Of a stretch of DNA of 64,000 bases, positions 22,873-32,373 are shown in pieces; positions within the stretch are counted from its first letter, which is position 1; each line of letters opens with the position of its first letter. The stretch spans positions 1,236,501-1,300,500 of the forward strand of contig JACVTC010000015.1 of NCBI GenBank assembly GCA_016946835.1, written 5' to 3'. Source of the DNA: Neocallimastix lanati (nom. inval.). Taxonomy: Eukaryota; Neocallimastigomycota; Neocallimastigomycetes; Neocallimastigales; Neocallimastigaceae. The position numbers and the translations under genes are program-made. The notes beneath the pieces are model-generated. The model did no database searches. It saw nothing but the letters and a program-made list of their open reading frames with translations, and was not told the DNA's origin.

Positions 22873-22943
22873 GGGGCGTTCCGGATTTGAACCGAAGACC
22901 TATTGATCTGCAGTCAATTGCTCTACCGCTGAGCTAACACCCC
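22873..22943 (-). tRNA. tRNA-Cys (GCA), copy 2
   Basis: Identical in sequence to the copy at 15794-15864: anticodon GCA, full cloverleaf, 13 bp downstream of tRNA-Ser. Confidence 0.95.
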
Positions 22944-22956
22944 AATCATTGAAGTT

Positions 22957-23038
22957 CGTCAGCTGCAGAGTTTGAACCTGCGCGGGCAGAGCCCACCAGA
23001 TTTCAAGTCTGACTCCTTAACCACTCGGACAAACTGAC
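22957..23038 (-). tRNA. tRNA-Ser (UGA), copy 2
   Basis: Same gene as 15878-15959 with two substitutions. One turns the anticodon-stem G-U of copy 1 into G-C. The other turns a T-stem G-C into G-U. Both keep pairing, so both copies look functional. Its upstream flank is the insertion point of elements 2, 3 and 4. Confidence 0.94.
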
Positions 23039-23050
23039 TGCTTCACTTTT

Positions 23051-23055
23051 TTGAT
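23051..23055. other. Target-site duplication of element 2 (left)
   Basis: TTGAT here and TTGAT at 30153-30157 flank element 2. A 5-bp duplication is typical of Ty3 integrase. The right copy is T plus the first four bases of element 3's LTR. Confidence 0.82.
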
Positions 23056-24054
23056 TGTAATAATTTAATTAAAAAATTATAATTAAATTATTAATCATTA
23101 ATATTAGCTCTAACTGCTAATATTAAAGGTTTAGAAAAGAATCATACTTACCTATGGTTCTTTCTAATTATCGAGTTTATTATAACGAATTATAATAGAC
23201 GAAACACTAAAATTGATAAGGAAAAGTTTTAATTATAAAATTTGTTTTATTAAAATAATTTGTTTTATTATTTATTAAAAATTTTAAATGTTAAAACTTA
23301 TTGTTATTATTATTATATTATAATTGTTATAATAATAACTCTTGATTTCTCAAAGAGAACTCAAGAGCCTTATTTATACTTTTTTGTCAAAATAAGGTTA
23401 AAATCAAAAGGGGTTCTAATCTTAACAAATCTCTTATCTAGGAAAAGACTAGAAGAAAAACCTAGATAAGTTTTTTGATCGATATTCTATCCATATCGAT
23501 CATCGCGTTAATTAAGTAAAACCGATTACTTTTAAGAAGTAATTGGAAAAACCTTAATTAACCGATTACTTAATCTAATATAATGATCGAAAATAAAAGA
23601 ATAAAATAATGAAAATTATTTCGATCATAAAATTTAAAATTTAATCTATTTAGTTCTATTTTATAGAACTTTACATAAAAAATATAAAACAATACATTAA
23701 TAATAAAATACATGATTAATACAATACAGAATACATGTTAGAATACAGAATACATGATAAAATACAGAATAGTGTTTTAGTTTATGATTTAATGAGTGAG
23801 AGAAAACTAAAACTAATAAATTTAATAATTAAGTGAATAATTAAATAAATTTAATATTATTTTAAATGTATAAAAATTATTTAATTAAATAAATTTTTAA
23901 TATTAAACTAAATAAAATTTTAATATATAATTAAATAAATTATTAATTATAATTAATTGTATAAATGAAATATGAGTTAAATAAAAGTTATATTAATTAT
24001 AACCTAACTAAGAAAATATAATTATTTTGTTAAAAATAATTATAGATTCTTACA
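23056..24054 (-). repeat. Element 2 LTR (3' LTR of the minus-strand element)
   Basis: 999 bp, TGTAATAATT..GATTCTTACA. It is nearly identical to 29173-30152 but carries one extra 19-bp unit containing AGAATACATGTT. Short open frames inside it are not genes. Confidence 0.93.
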
Positions 24055-24066
24055 TTGCTCCCTTTA
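24055..24066 (-). other. Element 2 polypurine tract
   Basis: On the minus strand TAAAGGGAGCAA ends at the LTR; the TAA is also the stop codon of gag-pol, so the coding region runs up to the priming site. Confidence 0.72.
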
Positions 24067-27000
24067 TGGTGATGGTTCCTTTAATCCTATGTCTCTTTCA
24101 GTATAAGGCTCCAACTGCGAGATATGAAATACCGGGTGTAAATGAAGATTTTCTGGTAATTCAAGCCGGTAGTTCATTCTTTCCCTCACTTCTATGACCT
24201 TAAAGGGTCCAAGATACTGGTTAGAAAGCTTTTTTGCAGGTTCATTGGAGAAGTAATACCTTTTCAACCAAACCATGTCGTTAACATGGAAAGTAGGACC
24301 AGAAGCTTTCCTAGAGTCACCAAACTTTTTGAAATCTTCTTTAGCTTTGATAAGGTGCTTTTTAAGGGCATCAAAATGGGCAGACCAATCCCTAGTAAGT
24401 ACAGAGGCATTATCTTTTAAAAGAACAGGAGGAGAGTCAATATTGCATACTGGATTAAAACCATAATTTGCACAGAAAGGCGACATGTTTATAGATTTGT
24501 GAAATGAGTTGTTATAAGCCATTTCACAAAGAGGTAGATAAAAACACCATTCATTTTGGGCAGTAGAACAGTAGCATCGTAAATATTGTTCGATTACGGA
24601 ATTAGCCCTTTCGACTTGACCATTTGTTTGTTGGTGATGAGCAGTAGCGAGTCTTGGCTTAGTATTTAGAGCTGAGCAGAGTGAGGTCCAAAATTCAGAA
24701 GAGAACTGGGAGCCATGATCAGAGACAATGATTTTAGGGAATCCATGATACCGAAAAACGTTGTAAAGGAGCATCTTGGCGGTCAGGTCAGCGGAAGGGA
24801 CGTCGGAGCAAGGAACTAAATGGATCATCTTTGTTAAATGATCCGAAACCACCATAATACATGTGCAATCTTGTGAACTAGGTAACGAAACTATAAAATC
24901 AACCCCAATAATTTCCCATGGTTTATTGGGAACAGGCAACGGTTGAATTTTTCCGTAGGGTTTATGTCTACGAATTTTACACCTAGCACAAGTTGAACAA
25001 GAAAGTACATAATTATGAATATCTTTCTTCATATTAGGCCACCAGTAGTATCTCTTGATTTTATCAAGAGTTTTGTCAATACCTTGGTGTCCGTTGGTGG
25101 GTGAGTCATGAAAAGATTTCAAAATTCTTGCTCTTAAAGTGGATGGGACGATGATTCTGTTTTGGAAATGTAAGACCCCTTCATTTAAAGAAAATAAAGA
25201 ACTTTTAACTGTGTTTGACTTAGTTTTAATCTTTTCTAAAATAGATTTGCAATATGTGTCAGCCGTTTGGGCATCAATCAAACTACTAATATTATCAGTG
25301 TTTGCACAACATAAGGCATTATCATCCAATAATGGACGGTCTTTGTTGTGGAGGGAAACCACGGAATTATAATCCGGACGTCTCGACGACGAATCTGGTT
25401 CACTACTCCTTGATCCACAAAATTTGTCAGTCGGTTGGGTATCAATCAAGCTACTGATAATAGTGTTTGCACAACAAAAGGCATTATCATCCAATAAAGG
25501 ACGGTCTTTGTTGTGGAGGGAAACCACGGATTTATAATCCGGACGTCTCGACAACGAATCTGGTTTACCACACCTTGATCCAGGTCTGAACGAAATCCTA
25601 AAGTCAAACTTAGAAAGAAAGAGGCTCCATCTTATCTGGCGTTGGTTTAAATGTTGAGGCTTTTTAAAATATAATAAATTCCTGTGATCGGTAATGATTT
25701 GAACAGGAAACTTAGCCCCTTCAAGGTGGTGACGCCAGGTTTCAAAAGCGGTGATAATAGCGAGTAGTTCCTTGTCATATATTGTATAATTTAATTCAGA
25801 AGATGACAAAGACCTAGAATGAAAAGCGACAGGGTGAAGTTCGTTATCCTTGTCACTGATTTGAGAAAGAATGCAACCCACAGCAAAATCACTGGCATCA
25901 GTTTCAACAGTGAATTCCTTATCTGGATCGGGGTAGATAAGGATTTCGTCTGTGGTAAAAGCAAGTTTTAATTTTTTGAAGGCATTCTCAGCATCATCAT
26001 TCCATTTGAACTCGTTATTCTTCTTGAGGAGTATTCTTAAGGGTTCCATAATTATGGCGAAATTCTTTATGAATTTCCTATAGTAGTTACAGAGTCCGAG
26101 GAAACTTTGAAGTTCATTCATGTTTTTTGGAGTAGGCCATTCAAGAATTGATTTTACTTTGTTTTTATCCATAGAAAGGCCATTTATTGATACAACAAAC
26201 CCTAAAAAAGTAGTTTCAGGAACGTGAAATTCACATTTTTCTAGTTTTACATAGAGACCATTTTTGACTAACAAGGAAAGGACATGATGAACATGTTTAA
26301 TATGTTCAGTAAGGTTTTTCGAATATATTATAATGTCATCTAAGTAGACAAAGAGAAACAAGCCAATATCATCAGAAAAAATGTCTTGGATAAAGCGTTG
26401 AAAAACCGAAGGTGCATTACGTAAACCAAAAGGCATTACACGGTATTCAAAATGACCAAAAGGAGTACGAAAAGCAGTAAGGTATTCATGGCCTTTCTTG
26501 ACACGAGCTAAGTTATAGGCAGATCTTAAGTCAAGCCGAGAGAAAATAATAGCACCTTTAAATGATTCTATCAAATCAGATATCCTAGGAATTGGATAGC
26601 TATTTCTGATAGTAATTGAATTAGGTTTTCGGTAGTCAACGCAGAGTCTGAGAGAGCAGTCATGTTTTTTAACAAATAGCACTGGAGCACCAGTAGGAGA
26701 TTTTTTAATTATTTCTTCATTTTTGTCAGAATCCTTCATTTTACTATCTTGAATTAAAACAGCACAGATATCCATATCGCTTAATTCGTCTTCAGATATG
26801 GAATCAGGAATTATAGAATCAAGAGAAGTTTCTCTCTTATGTTCAGATTCAGTACTGGGTAAGAGAGAAGCAGTAATATCTGATGAATGGAAAACAAACT
26901 TATTACCCTTAGCGGAAGGACAATGACTAAAACAGTGAGATTCCAAGAAATAGATTTTATTATTCTTATAGTCAATATAAGGAGAATGAAGATTTAACCA

Positions 27001-28065
27001 ATCTCTTCCAAGGATTGCTGAAATGTCCTGAAGTTGGAGATTTGCGATAAAGAATTCAAACATTTCAGTATGGTCCATAAAAGTAAGCTTAAGACGTTTT
27101 GTAACTTGTTTTATAGCCATATTCTTTTCATTAGGAAGTTTTACGTTGATCGTATTTGAGAGGTTTGAATAAGGAATTTTGTTTGCTGTTACGAAGCTTT
27201 TGCAGAGATAACTTCTAGCAGAGCCCGAGTCAATAAGGATTCTGGTTTTAATCTTTTTGTTATTAACGGTTAACAAGAAAGTTGTAGTCATTTTATTATT
27301 ATGACTTGGGGTGTAATTTGCTGATAAAATACTTCCATTGTCTCGTCCCTTATGGTGCTTATTGCGTTTAAATTTGTTTTCGGTCATGTTAGTTTCGTTT
27401 CTTTTTCGTTTGAAAGATTTACTACTCTTTGGCTTGTAGTCATTGGTCTTTACTTTTTGCTTAAGTAAGCATTTTCTATCAATATTGATAATAGAATTTG
27501 TTGCCTCAAATAAACTTTTAGGTTTGTCTAATTTATTGAACTCTGTTTTAACATCCTCAAGAAGACCTCTTTTGATTAGGTCAATGAATACATCGTCCGG
27601 CCATCCAATACGTCCAGCTAACCTTCGAAATTCAATAGTATATAATGCGGCTCTTCCTAAATGAAGTTGTTTTAAGTTTAGAAGTTGTTCAATAAGAACA
27701 TCCTTCTGTTCTTTAGTATCCCCAAAATTGCTTATCAAAATATCTTTAAAGGTGTCATAGCTTAACAAATTTAAAGTCCCATCAGCCTTCAATGAAAGTC
27801 CCCATTTCTTTGGAGGTCCATGTAACATGCTGATAACATAAGAAATTTCTAAGTCGTCCGTGGAAAAAGAGTTGGGATGTTTTTTAAAAAACAATTCACT
27901 CTGTTCCAGGAGCTCATTAACGTTAAGTTTGTTGTTATCAGCTAAGTCCTTGGATAACACTCCGTTGGCGGAAAAGAAGGTAGGAATAAATTCTGTTAAA
28001 GCTGTTATAAGCTTTGAGGATTCAACTTCACTTGGAATTTGGGCGTTATTACTATTGGATTCCAT
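24064..28065 (-). CDS. Element 2 gag-pol polyprotein (single frame, RT N-terminus missing)
   Basis: 1333 residues. Gag capsid region about 1-210 (for example DTFKDILISNFG and LYTIEFRRLAGRIGW), then a basic stretch without a CCHC knuckle. Protease ILIDSGSARS near 277, RT with LCVDYRKPN and VYLDD (near 573), RNase H VETDASDFAVG, integrase zinc region (HQGIDKT..CSTCARC). The DDE core is near 1073, 1115 and 1150 (DHLTK, SDHGSQF, NGQVERAN) with exact D-35-E spacing, and a GPF module follows (YLGPFKVI). Two oddities are visible. The sequence between protease and RT lacks the usual fingers region and starts at IIKKSPTGAPVLF, which suggests an in-frame deletion. A 55-codon segment between RNase H and integrase is tandemly duplicated (about 25300-25566). 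The frame is open but the RT may not work. Confidence 0.92.
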   Translation of the reverse strand: MESNSNNAQIPSEVESSKLITALTEFIPTFFSANGVLSKDLADNNKLNVNELLEQSELFFKKHPNSFSTDDLEISYVISMLHGPPKKWGLSLKADGTLNLLSYDTFKDILISNFGDTKEQKDVLIEQLLNLKQLHLGRAALYTIEFRRLAGRIGWPDDVFIDLIKRGLLEDVKTEFNKLDKPKSLFEATNSIINIDRKCLLKQKVKTNDYKPKSSKSFKRKRNETNMTENKFKRNKHHKGRDNGSILSANYTPSHNNKMTTTFLLTVNNKKIKTRILIDSGSARSYLCKSFVTANKIPYSNLSNTINVKLPNEKNMAIKQVTKRLKLTFMDHTEMFEFFIANLQLQDISAILGRDWLNLHSPYIDYKNNKIYFLESHCFSHCPSAKGNKFVFHSSDITASLLPSTESEHKRETSLDSIIPDSISEDELSDMDICAVLIQDSKMKDSDKNEEIIKKSPTGAPVLFVKKHDCSLRLCVDYRKPNSITIRNSYPIPRISDLIESFKGAIIFSRLDLRSAYNLARVKKGHEYLTAFRTPFGHFEYRVMPFGLRNAPSVFQRFIQDIFSDDIGLFLFVYLDDIIIYSKNLTEHIKHVHHVLSLLVKNGLYVKLEKCEFHVPETTFLGFVVSINGLSMDKNKVKSILEWPTPKNMNELQSFLGLCNYYRKFIKNFAIIMEPLRILLKKNNEFKWNDDAENAFKKLKLAFTTDEILIYPDPDKEFTVETDASDFAVGCILSQISDKDNELHPVAFHSRSLSSSELNYTIYDKELLAIITAFETWRHHLEGAKFPVQIITDHRNLLYFKKPQHLNQRQIRWSLFLSKFDFRISFRPGSRCGKPDSLSRRPDYKSVVSLHNKDRPLLDDNAFCCANTIISSLIDTQPTDKFCGSRSSEPDSSSRRPDYNSVVSLHNKDRPLLDDNALCCANTDNISSLIDAQTADTYCKSILEKIKTKSNTVKSSLFSLNEGVLHFQNRIIVPSTLRARILKSFHDSPTNGHQGIDKTLDKIKRYYWWPNMKKDIHNYVLSCSTCARCKIRRHKPYGKIQPLPVPNKPWEIIGVDFIVSLPSSQDCTCIMVVSDHLTKMIHLVPCSDVPSADLTAKMLLYNVFRYHGFPKIIVSDHGSQFSSEFWTSLCSALNTKPRLATAHHQQTNGQVERANSVIEQYLRCYCSTAQNEWCFYLPLCEMAYNNSFHKSINMSPFCANYGFNPVCNIDSPPVLLKDNASVLTRDWSAHFDALKKHLIKAKEDFKKFGDSRKASGPTFHVNDMVWLKRYYFSNEPAKKLSNQYLGPFKVIEVRERMNYRLELPENLHLHPVFHISQLEPYTERDIGLKEPSP

Positions 28066-28559
28066 TTTTACCTAAATTATAAATTATATTAACTATGAAA
28101 TATATATATATGTTTATTATGATTATAAGGTCATAGTTAGGAAGTTTTGGCGAAAGAAAACAGTTGAATAAGAAAATACTCAAGCATTTCCAGACGATTT
28201 TCCAGAAGCACGTTAGCAGTAAACAGTAGTATGTACTTAATGACGGGAGCAGCTTGCCTATTACTGGTGTCATGTTCCCGCGTACACCACGATTGCAACC
28301 TACCACACATCGGATAGGCCAGTCCAGAGCTGCCCAGATCGCTGCCTGTGACAGATAAACTTAATCCGGAAACTGTTACCTAGATGCTAACGCACTTCTG
28401 CTTCTAAGGTCTGTACTAAGTCTTGGTTCTTCTATATTGTTTCCTTGGCCTACTTCTTCCAGTTCTATTTCCCTAAAAATCATGTAAACATATGTTAGTG
28501 TATTTATGTGTTCTTATTATTGTTATTATTTATTTTATTATTGCTCTTTATTGTTGTTT

Positions 28560-28601
<42 letters not shown>

Positions 28602-29172
28602 TATTTATCATTTATCATTTATCATTTATCATTTATTATTTACTATCATTATTTATTATTATTTATTATTATTTATTATTATTTATTATTATTTATTATT
28701 ATTTATTATTATTTATTATTATTTATTATTATTTATTATTATTTATTATTATTTATTATTATTTATTATTATTTATTATTATTTATTACTATATATCTAT
28801 TCTTTTAATTTTTTATGATTTTAATTATTTATCCAACTAATTATTACTATTTACTTATTTTTTAATATTTAATTTATGGTTTATATTAATTTATTCTTAT
28901 AATTTCTATACTAAATTATTAATTAATGATTTTTGATCTGATTTACTAATATTATCTACTTATATTTTAATATTTAATTTATTTACTATATATTAATTTA
29001 TTTTTTTAATTTCTAGATTATTCTATATAATTTATATTATTTTATTTATTATTAATCATAAAAATTTTTATTGTACTACACTAAATTATTTTGTACTACT
29101 TGATTCTAGAAATTAATTATATTATTAAATTAATTAACTATTCTATTAAACTATACTAAGAAGAGTTATTAT
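28066..29172 (-). other. Element 2 leader
   Basis: Roughly 1.1 kb between the 5' LTR and gag-pol. The part near 28140-28460 is less AT-rich than the rest (for example GGTGTACGCGGGAACATGAC on the minus strand), which suggests structured RNA. The rest is A/T simple sequence. I see no TGG-type primer-binding site at the LTR edge (the minus strand reads ATAATAACTCTTCTTAG there), so the priming mechanism is unclear. Confidence 0.6.
28561..28795. repeat. Poly(T) followed by 10-bp (ATTTATTATT)n array
   Basis: About 39 T, then imperfect TTTATCA units, then about 15 near-perfect 10-bp units. Long frames here, rich in Tyr, Ile and Leu, are artefacts of the repeat. Confidence 0.92.
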
Positions 29173-30152
29173 TGTAATAATTTAATTAAAAAATTATAAT
29201 TAAATTATTAATCATTAATATTAGCTCTAACTGCTAATATTAAAGGTTTAGAAAAGAATCATACTTACCTATGGTTCTTTCTAATTATCGAGTTTATTAT
29301 AACGAATTATAATAGACGAAACACTAAAATTGATAAGGAAAAGTTTTAATTATAAAATTTGTTTTATTAAAATAATTTGTTTTATTATTTATTAAAAATT
29401 TTAAATGTTAAAACTTATTGTTATTATTATTATATTATAATTGTTATAATAATAACTCTTGATTTCTCAAAGAGAACTCAAGAGCCTTATTTATACTTTT
29501 TTGTCAAAATAAGGTTAAAATCAAAAGAGGTTCTAATCTTAACAAATCTCTTATCTAGGAAAAGACTAGAAGAAAAACCTAGATAAGTTTTTTGATCGAT
29601 ATTCTATCCATATCGATCATCGCGTTAATTAAGTAAAACCGATTACTTTTAAGAAGTAATTGGAAAAACCTTAATTAACCGATTACTTAATCTAATATAA
29701 TGATCGAAAATAAAAGAATAAAATAATGAAAATTATTTCGATCATAAAATTTAAAATTTAATCTATTTAGTTCTATTTTATAGAACTTTACATAAAAAAT
29801 ATAAAACAATACATTAATAATAAAATACATGATTAATACAATACAGAATACATGATAAAATACAGAATAGTGTTTTAGTTTATGATTTAATGAGTGAGAG
29901 AAAACTAAAACTAATAAATTTAATAATTAAGTGAATAATTAAATAAATTTAATATTATTTTAAATGTATAAAAATTATTTAATTAAATAAATTTTTAATA
30001 TTAAACTAAATAAAATTTTAATATATAATTAAATAAATTATTAATTATAATTAATTGTATAAATGAAATATGAGTTAAATAAAAGTTATATTAATTATAA
30101 CTTAACTAAGAAAATATAATTATTTTGTTAAAAATAATTATAGATTCTTACA
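29173..30152 (-). repeat. Element 2 LTR (5' LTR of the minus-strand element)
   Basis: 980 bp, partner of 23056-24054, lacking one 19-bp unit. Confidence 0.93.
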
Positions 30153-30153
30153 T

Positions 30154-31180
30154 TGATAAAGAATGCCCAAATAATGTTCTTTTGGTTATTCATCTTAAAT
30201 GATTTATTTAACCCTTAAATAAATTATTTGATTCTTTATTCTTTTGGAACTTTCTATATTCTAATAAATTCATCTATATTCCTAATTAGTACAAATTAAA
30301 TTATACTATTTAAAAAAGTGTATTTAATATTAATTCCTTATCTATACTACTTTTATTATTCTTATCTATATTTTATTATTATTAAAATCCTTATCAATAT
30401 TATATAGTTTATTTTATCAATTTTCTTAATAGTTTATCAAAATCTTATCAATAATTCTTTTATTAATATTAAACTTATCAATATTAATTATTTCTTTGGA
30501 AAATTCCAGATTAAAAATTGTATTAATGATTACTAATAAAAAAAAAAAAAAAAAAATTAAACATAAAAGAAAATAGTTATATTATTATTATATGTTTTAT
30601 TATAAATATTATATTATAAATTTGATGAAATGATTATAAATTTTATATTAACAATTTAAATAATATTATTTTTCTAAACTTAGTAAAATTAAACTTTAGG
30701 ATTAAATAAATATTACTAAACCACAGAATTAATTTCTGTAAAATAAAAAAATTGTCTTTTAAAATATATAATTAAGTAGATTAGTAATAAATAATTAGTA
30801 ATAGATTAATATATAAGCATTATTTATTATAAGTAAATAATAATTATATTAACAATAAAAAAAAAAAAAAAATAATATAAAAATTATTAATAATAATTAA
30901 TTTTTATTATACAAAGAAATGGCTTTACCATTTCTATTATTTTAAGAAAAAAATATAAATAACAGTAAAAAAATTGTATTTTTTTTTATATTGTAATTCT
31001 AACATTATAATTTTTAAATAAAAAAAATTTAATAAAAGAATTATAAAAATCAAATTTTAAAAAGTTATATTGTTTATTTATTTTTTTTGTTTATATTAAT
31101 CTTTTATTTTTATTTTTATTATTGTTTTAATTTTATTTATAATTTTTGAATAATTTTTATAAAAACCCCGAACCAAACCA
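30154..31180 (+). repeat. Element 3 5' LTR
   Basis: 1027 bp, TGATAAAGAATGCCCAAATA to CCCCGAACCAAACCA. TG..CA ends. Confidence 0.92.
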
Positions 31181-31187
31181 TAAAATT

Positions 31188-31204
31188 TGGTGGAGATATC
31201 GGGG
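31188..31204 (+). other. Element 3 tRNA primer-binding site
   Basis: TGGTGGAGATATCGGGG, identical to element 1 and 7 bp from the LTR end. Confidence 0.7.
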
Positions 31205-32033
31205 AAAGTTAGGATAAAATTTAAATAGAATTAAAATAATAGCTTTCTTATAAAACTTTTTTTTTTTATTTATTAAAATTATAGGAAGTGATAGATAATT
31301 TTTTTTTATCGGTGAAACTTCCTTTATATATTATTAGAATTTTTATAACCTGTCTTTCTTGCTTATTGGATTTAGTACGATTTAGAAGCGTACTTAGTCA
31401 AATCGCAAGAATTAGGAAGTTTTCAGGTTAGTTATCCTCAAGGGTAGGTTGTAGTGACAACTATTCTTGGGTTCTGGCCGTTCTGTTGGTTTGACAGCAG
31501 AAGCGCCCGGTGTAAGTGCTACATGAAGCCGTAATAGGCGAGCTGGGCTAACTTACATACTACTTCCTATGTTTTGGTATAAGTACGGAAAATTTCCGGA
31601 AATGCCGTTAAGCAGAAAGATAAAATAAAATTTTTAATAATATTAGTAAATTTGTATATTTTTAAATTTGTTATACTTTTTTTTTTATAATAAAACAAAC
31701 AAACAAACAAAAAAAAAAAAAAAAAAATTTTTTTTTAATATTCCTTAAGTTATATTTAAAATTTGTTTTAATTTAATATTAATAATTGAAATATACTTTT
31801 CTTATCAAGATTGAATTAAACAAGTTATATCAGCATAAACAAGCCTTACTAGCTGTCAAGAGGGGGATAGTAGGGGTAATATTAAGATCCTGAAGCGTGT
31901 GACGGAACATAGATCACGTGAATAGGGTGACGGAATGAATATTATCGGACGAAAGACCCATAAGTTAGTAGTTTATTATATATAACTTGGTCGGTAGTTC
32001 AACTTGATAATAACAATATTAAATTAATTTCTA

Positions 32034-32064
<31 letters not shown>

Positions 32065-32373
32065 TAAGCTTCTAAATAAATATAATTCAAATAATAAGTT
32101 CTGTTGAGTGGGTCGAAAAGGAATTCGAGCTCAACTGTTTAACGAAATAAATATTCATATCTAAGTGGGTCGAAGAAGAATTCGAACTTAGTTTAAAATT
32201 TCTTTCTAAAATCTTCTAGGTGGGTCGAAGAGGAATTCGAGCCTAGGATAAAATTTTATTTTTATTATTATTAATTCCATACTGAAGTAATCAACTTGTT
32301 ACCTTATCAAAACCCAATATTATATTATCCTATTTTACTATATTATTCAAATCTCAACAAGACAAACCATAGA
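31205..32373 (+). other. Element 3 long structured leader
   Basis: About 1170 nt before gag, far longer than in element 1. Two islands stand out as less AT-rich: about 31350-31620 (for example CGCCCGGTGTAAGTGCTACA) and about 31840-31990. The first holds the inverted repeat CGATTT/AAATCG near 31369-31405. The three hairpins follow. Likely roles are RNA dimerisation, packaging or translation control, by analogy with retroviral leaders. Confidence 0.55.
32103..32246 (+). promoter_or_regulatory. Three tandem covarying hairpins in element 3 leader
   Basis: Hairpin 1: outer stem GTTGAG (32103-32108) / CTCAAC (32130-32135). Hairpin 2: CTAAG (32161-32165) / CTTAG (32187-32191). Hairpin 3: CTAGG (32216-32220) / CCTAG (32242-32246). 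All share the core TGGGTCGAARARGAATTCGA, whose TCGAA pairs with TTCGA. The outer stems differ but always pair, which is compensatory change and strong evidence for RNA structure. Spacing is 58 and 55 bp. The last hairpin ends 127 nt before the gag ATG. Confidence 0.85.

Larger units (their letters stand above)
22520..23055. repeat. tRNA-bearing segment, copy 2
   Basis: Near-identical copy of 15440-15975, with AT-rich leader, tRNA-Cys, tRNA-Ser and upstream flank ending CTTCACTTTTTTGAT. The left end is fused to the truncated LTR of element 1. Confidence 0.93.
23056..30152 (-). mobile_element. Ty3-type LTR retrotransposon 2 (minus orientation)
   Basis: Two LTRs of about 1 kb bounded by TGTAA..TTACA, a single gag-pol frame on the minus strand, a polypurine tract and a 5-bp target duplication TTGAT. 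It is inserted 17 bp upstream of tRNA-Ser copy 2, in the first bases of element 3's 5' LTR, so it is younger than element 3. It belongs to a different lineage from elements 1, 3 and 4: one continuous frame, a YLDD RT, and no frameshift cassette. Confidence 0.95.

Noticed and set aside
23260-23469. 69-codon frame, also at 29377-29586
   Set aside because: Lies inside the LTR of element 2 and is present in both LTR copies; no coding signature.
28492-28818. Two overlapping open frames rich in Tyr, Ile, Leu and Phe
   Set aside because: They are translations of the poly(T) and (ATTTATTATT)n repeats; composition and overlap in two frames rule out a gene.
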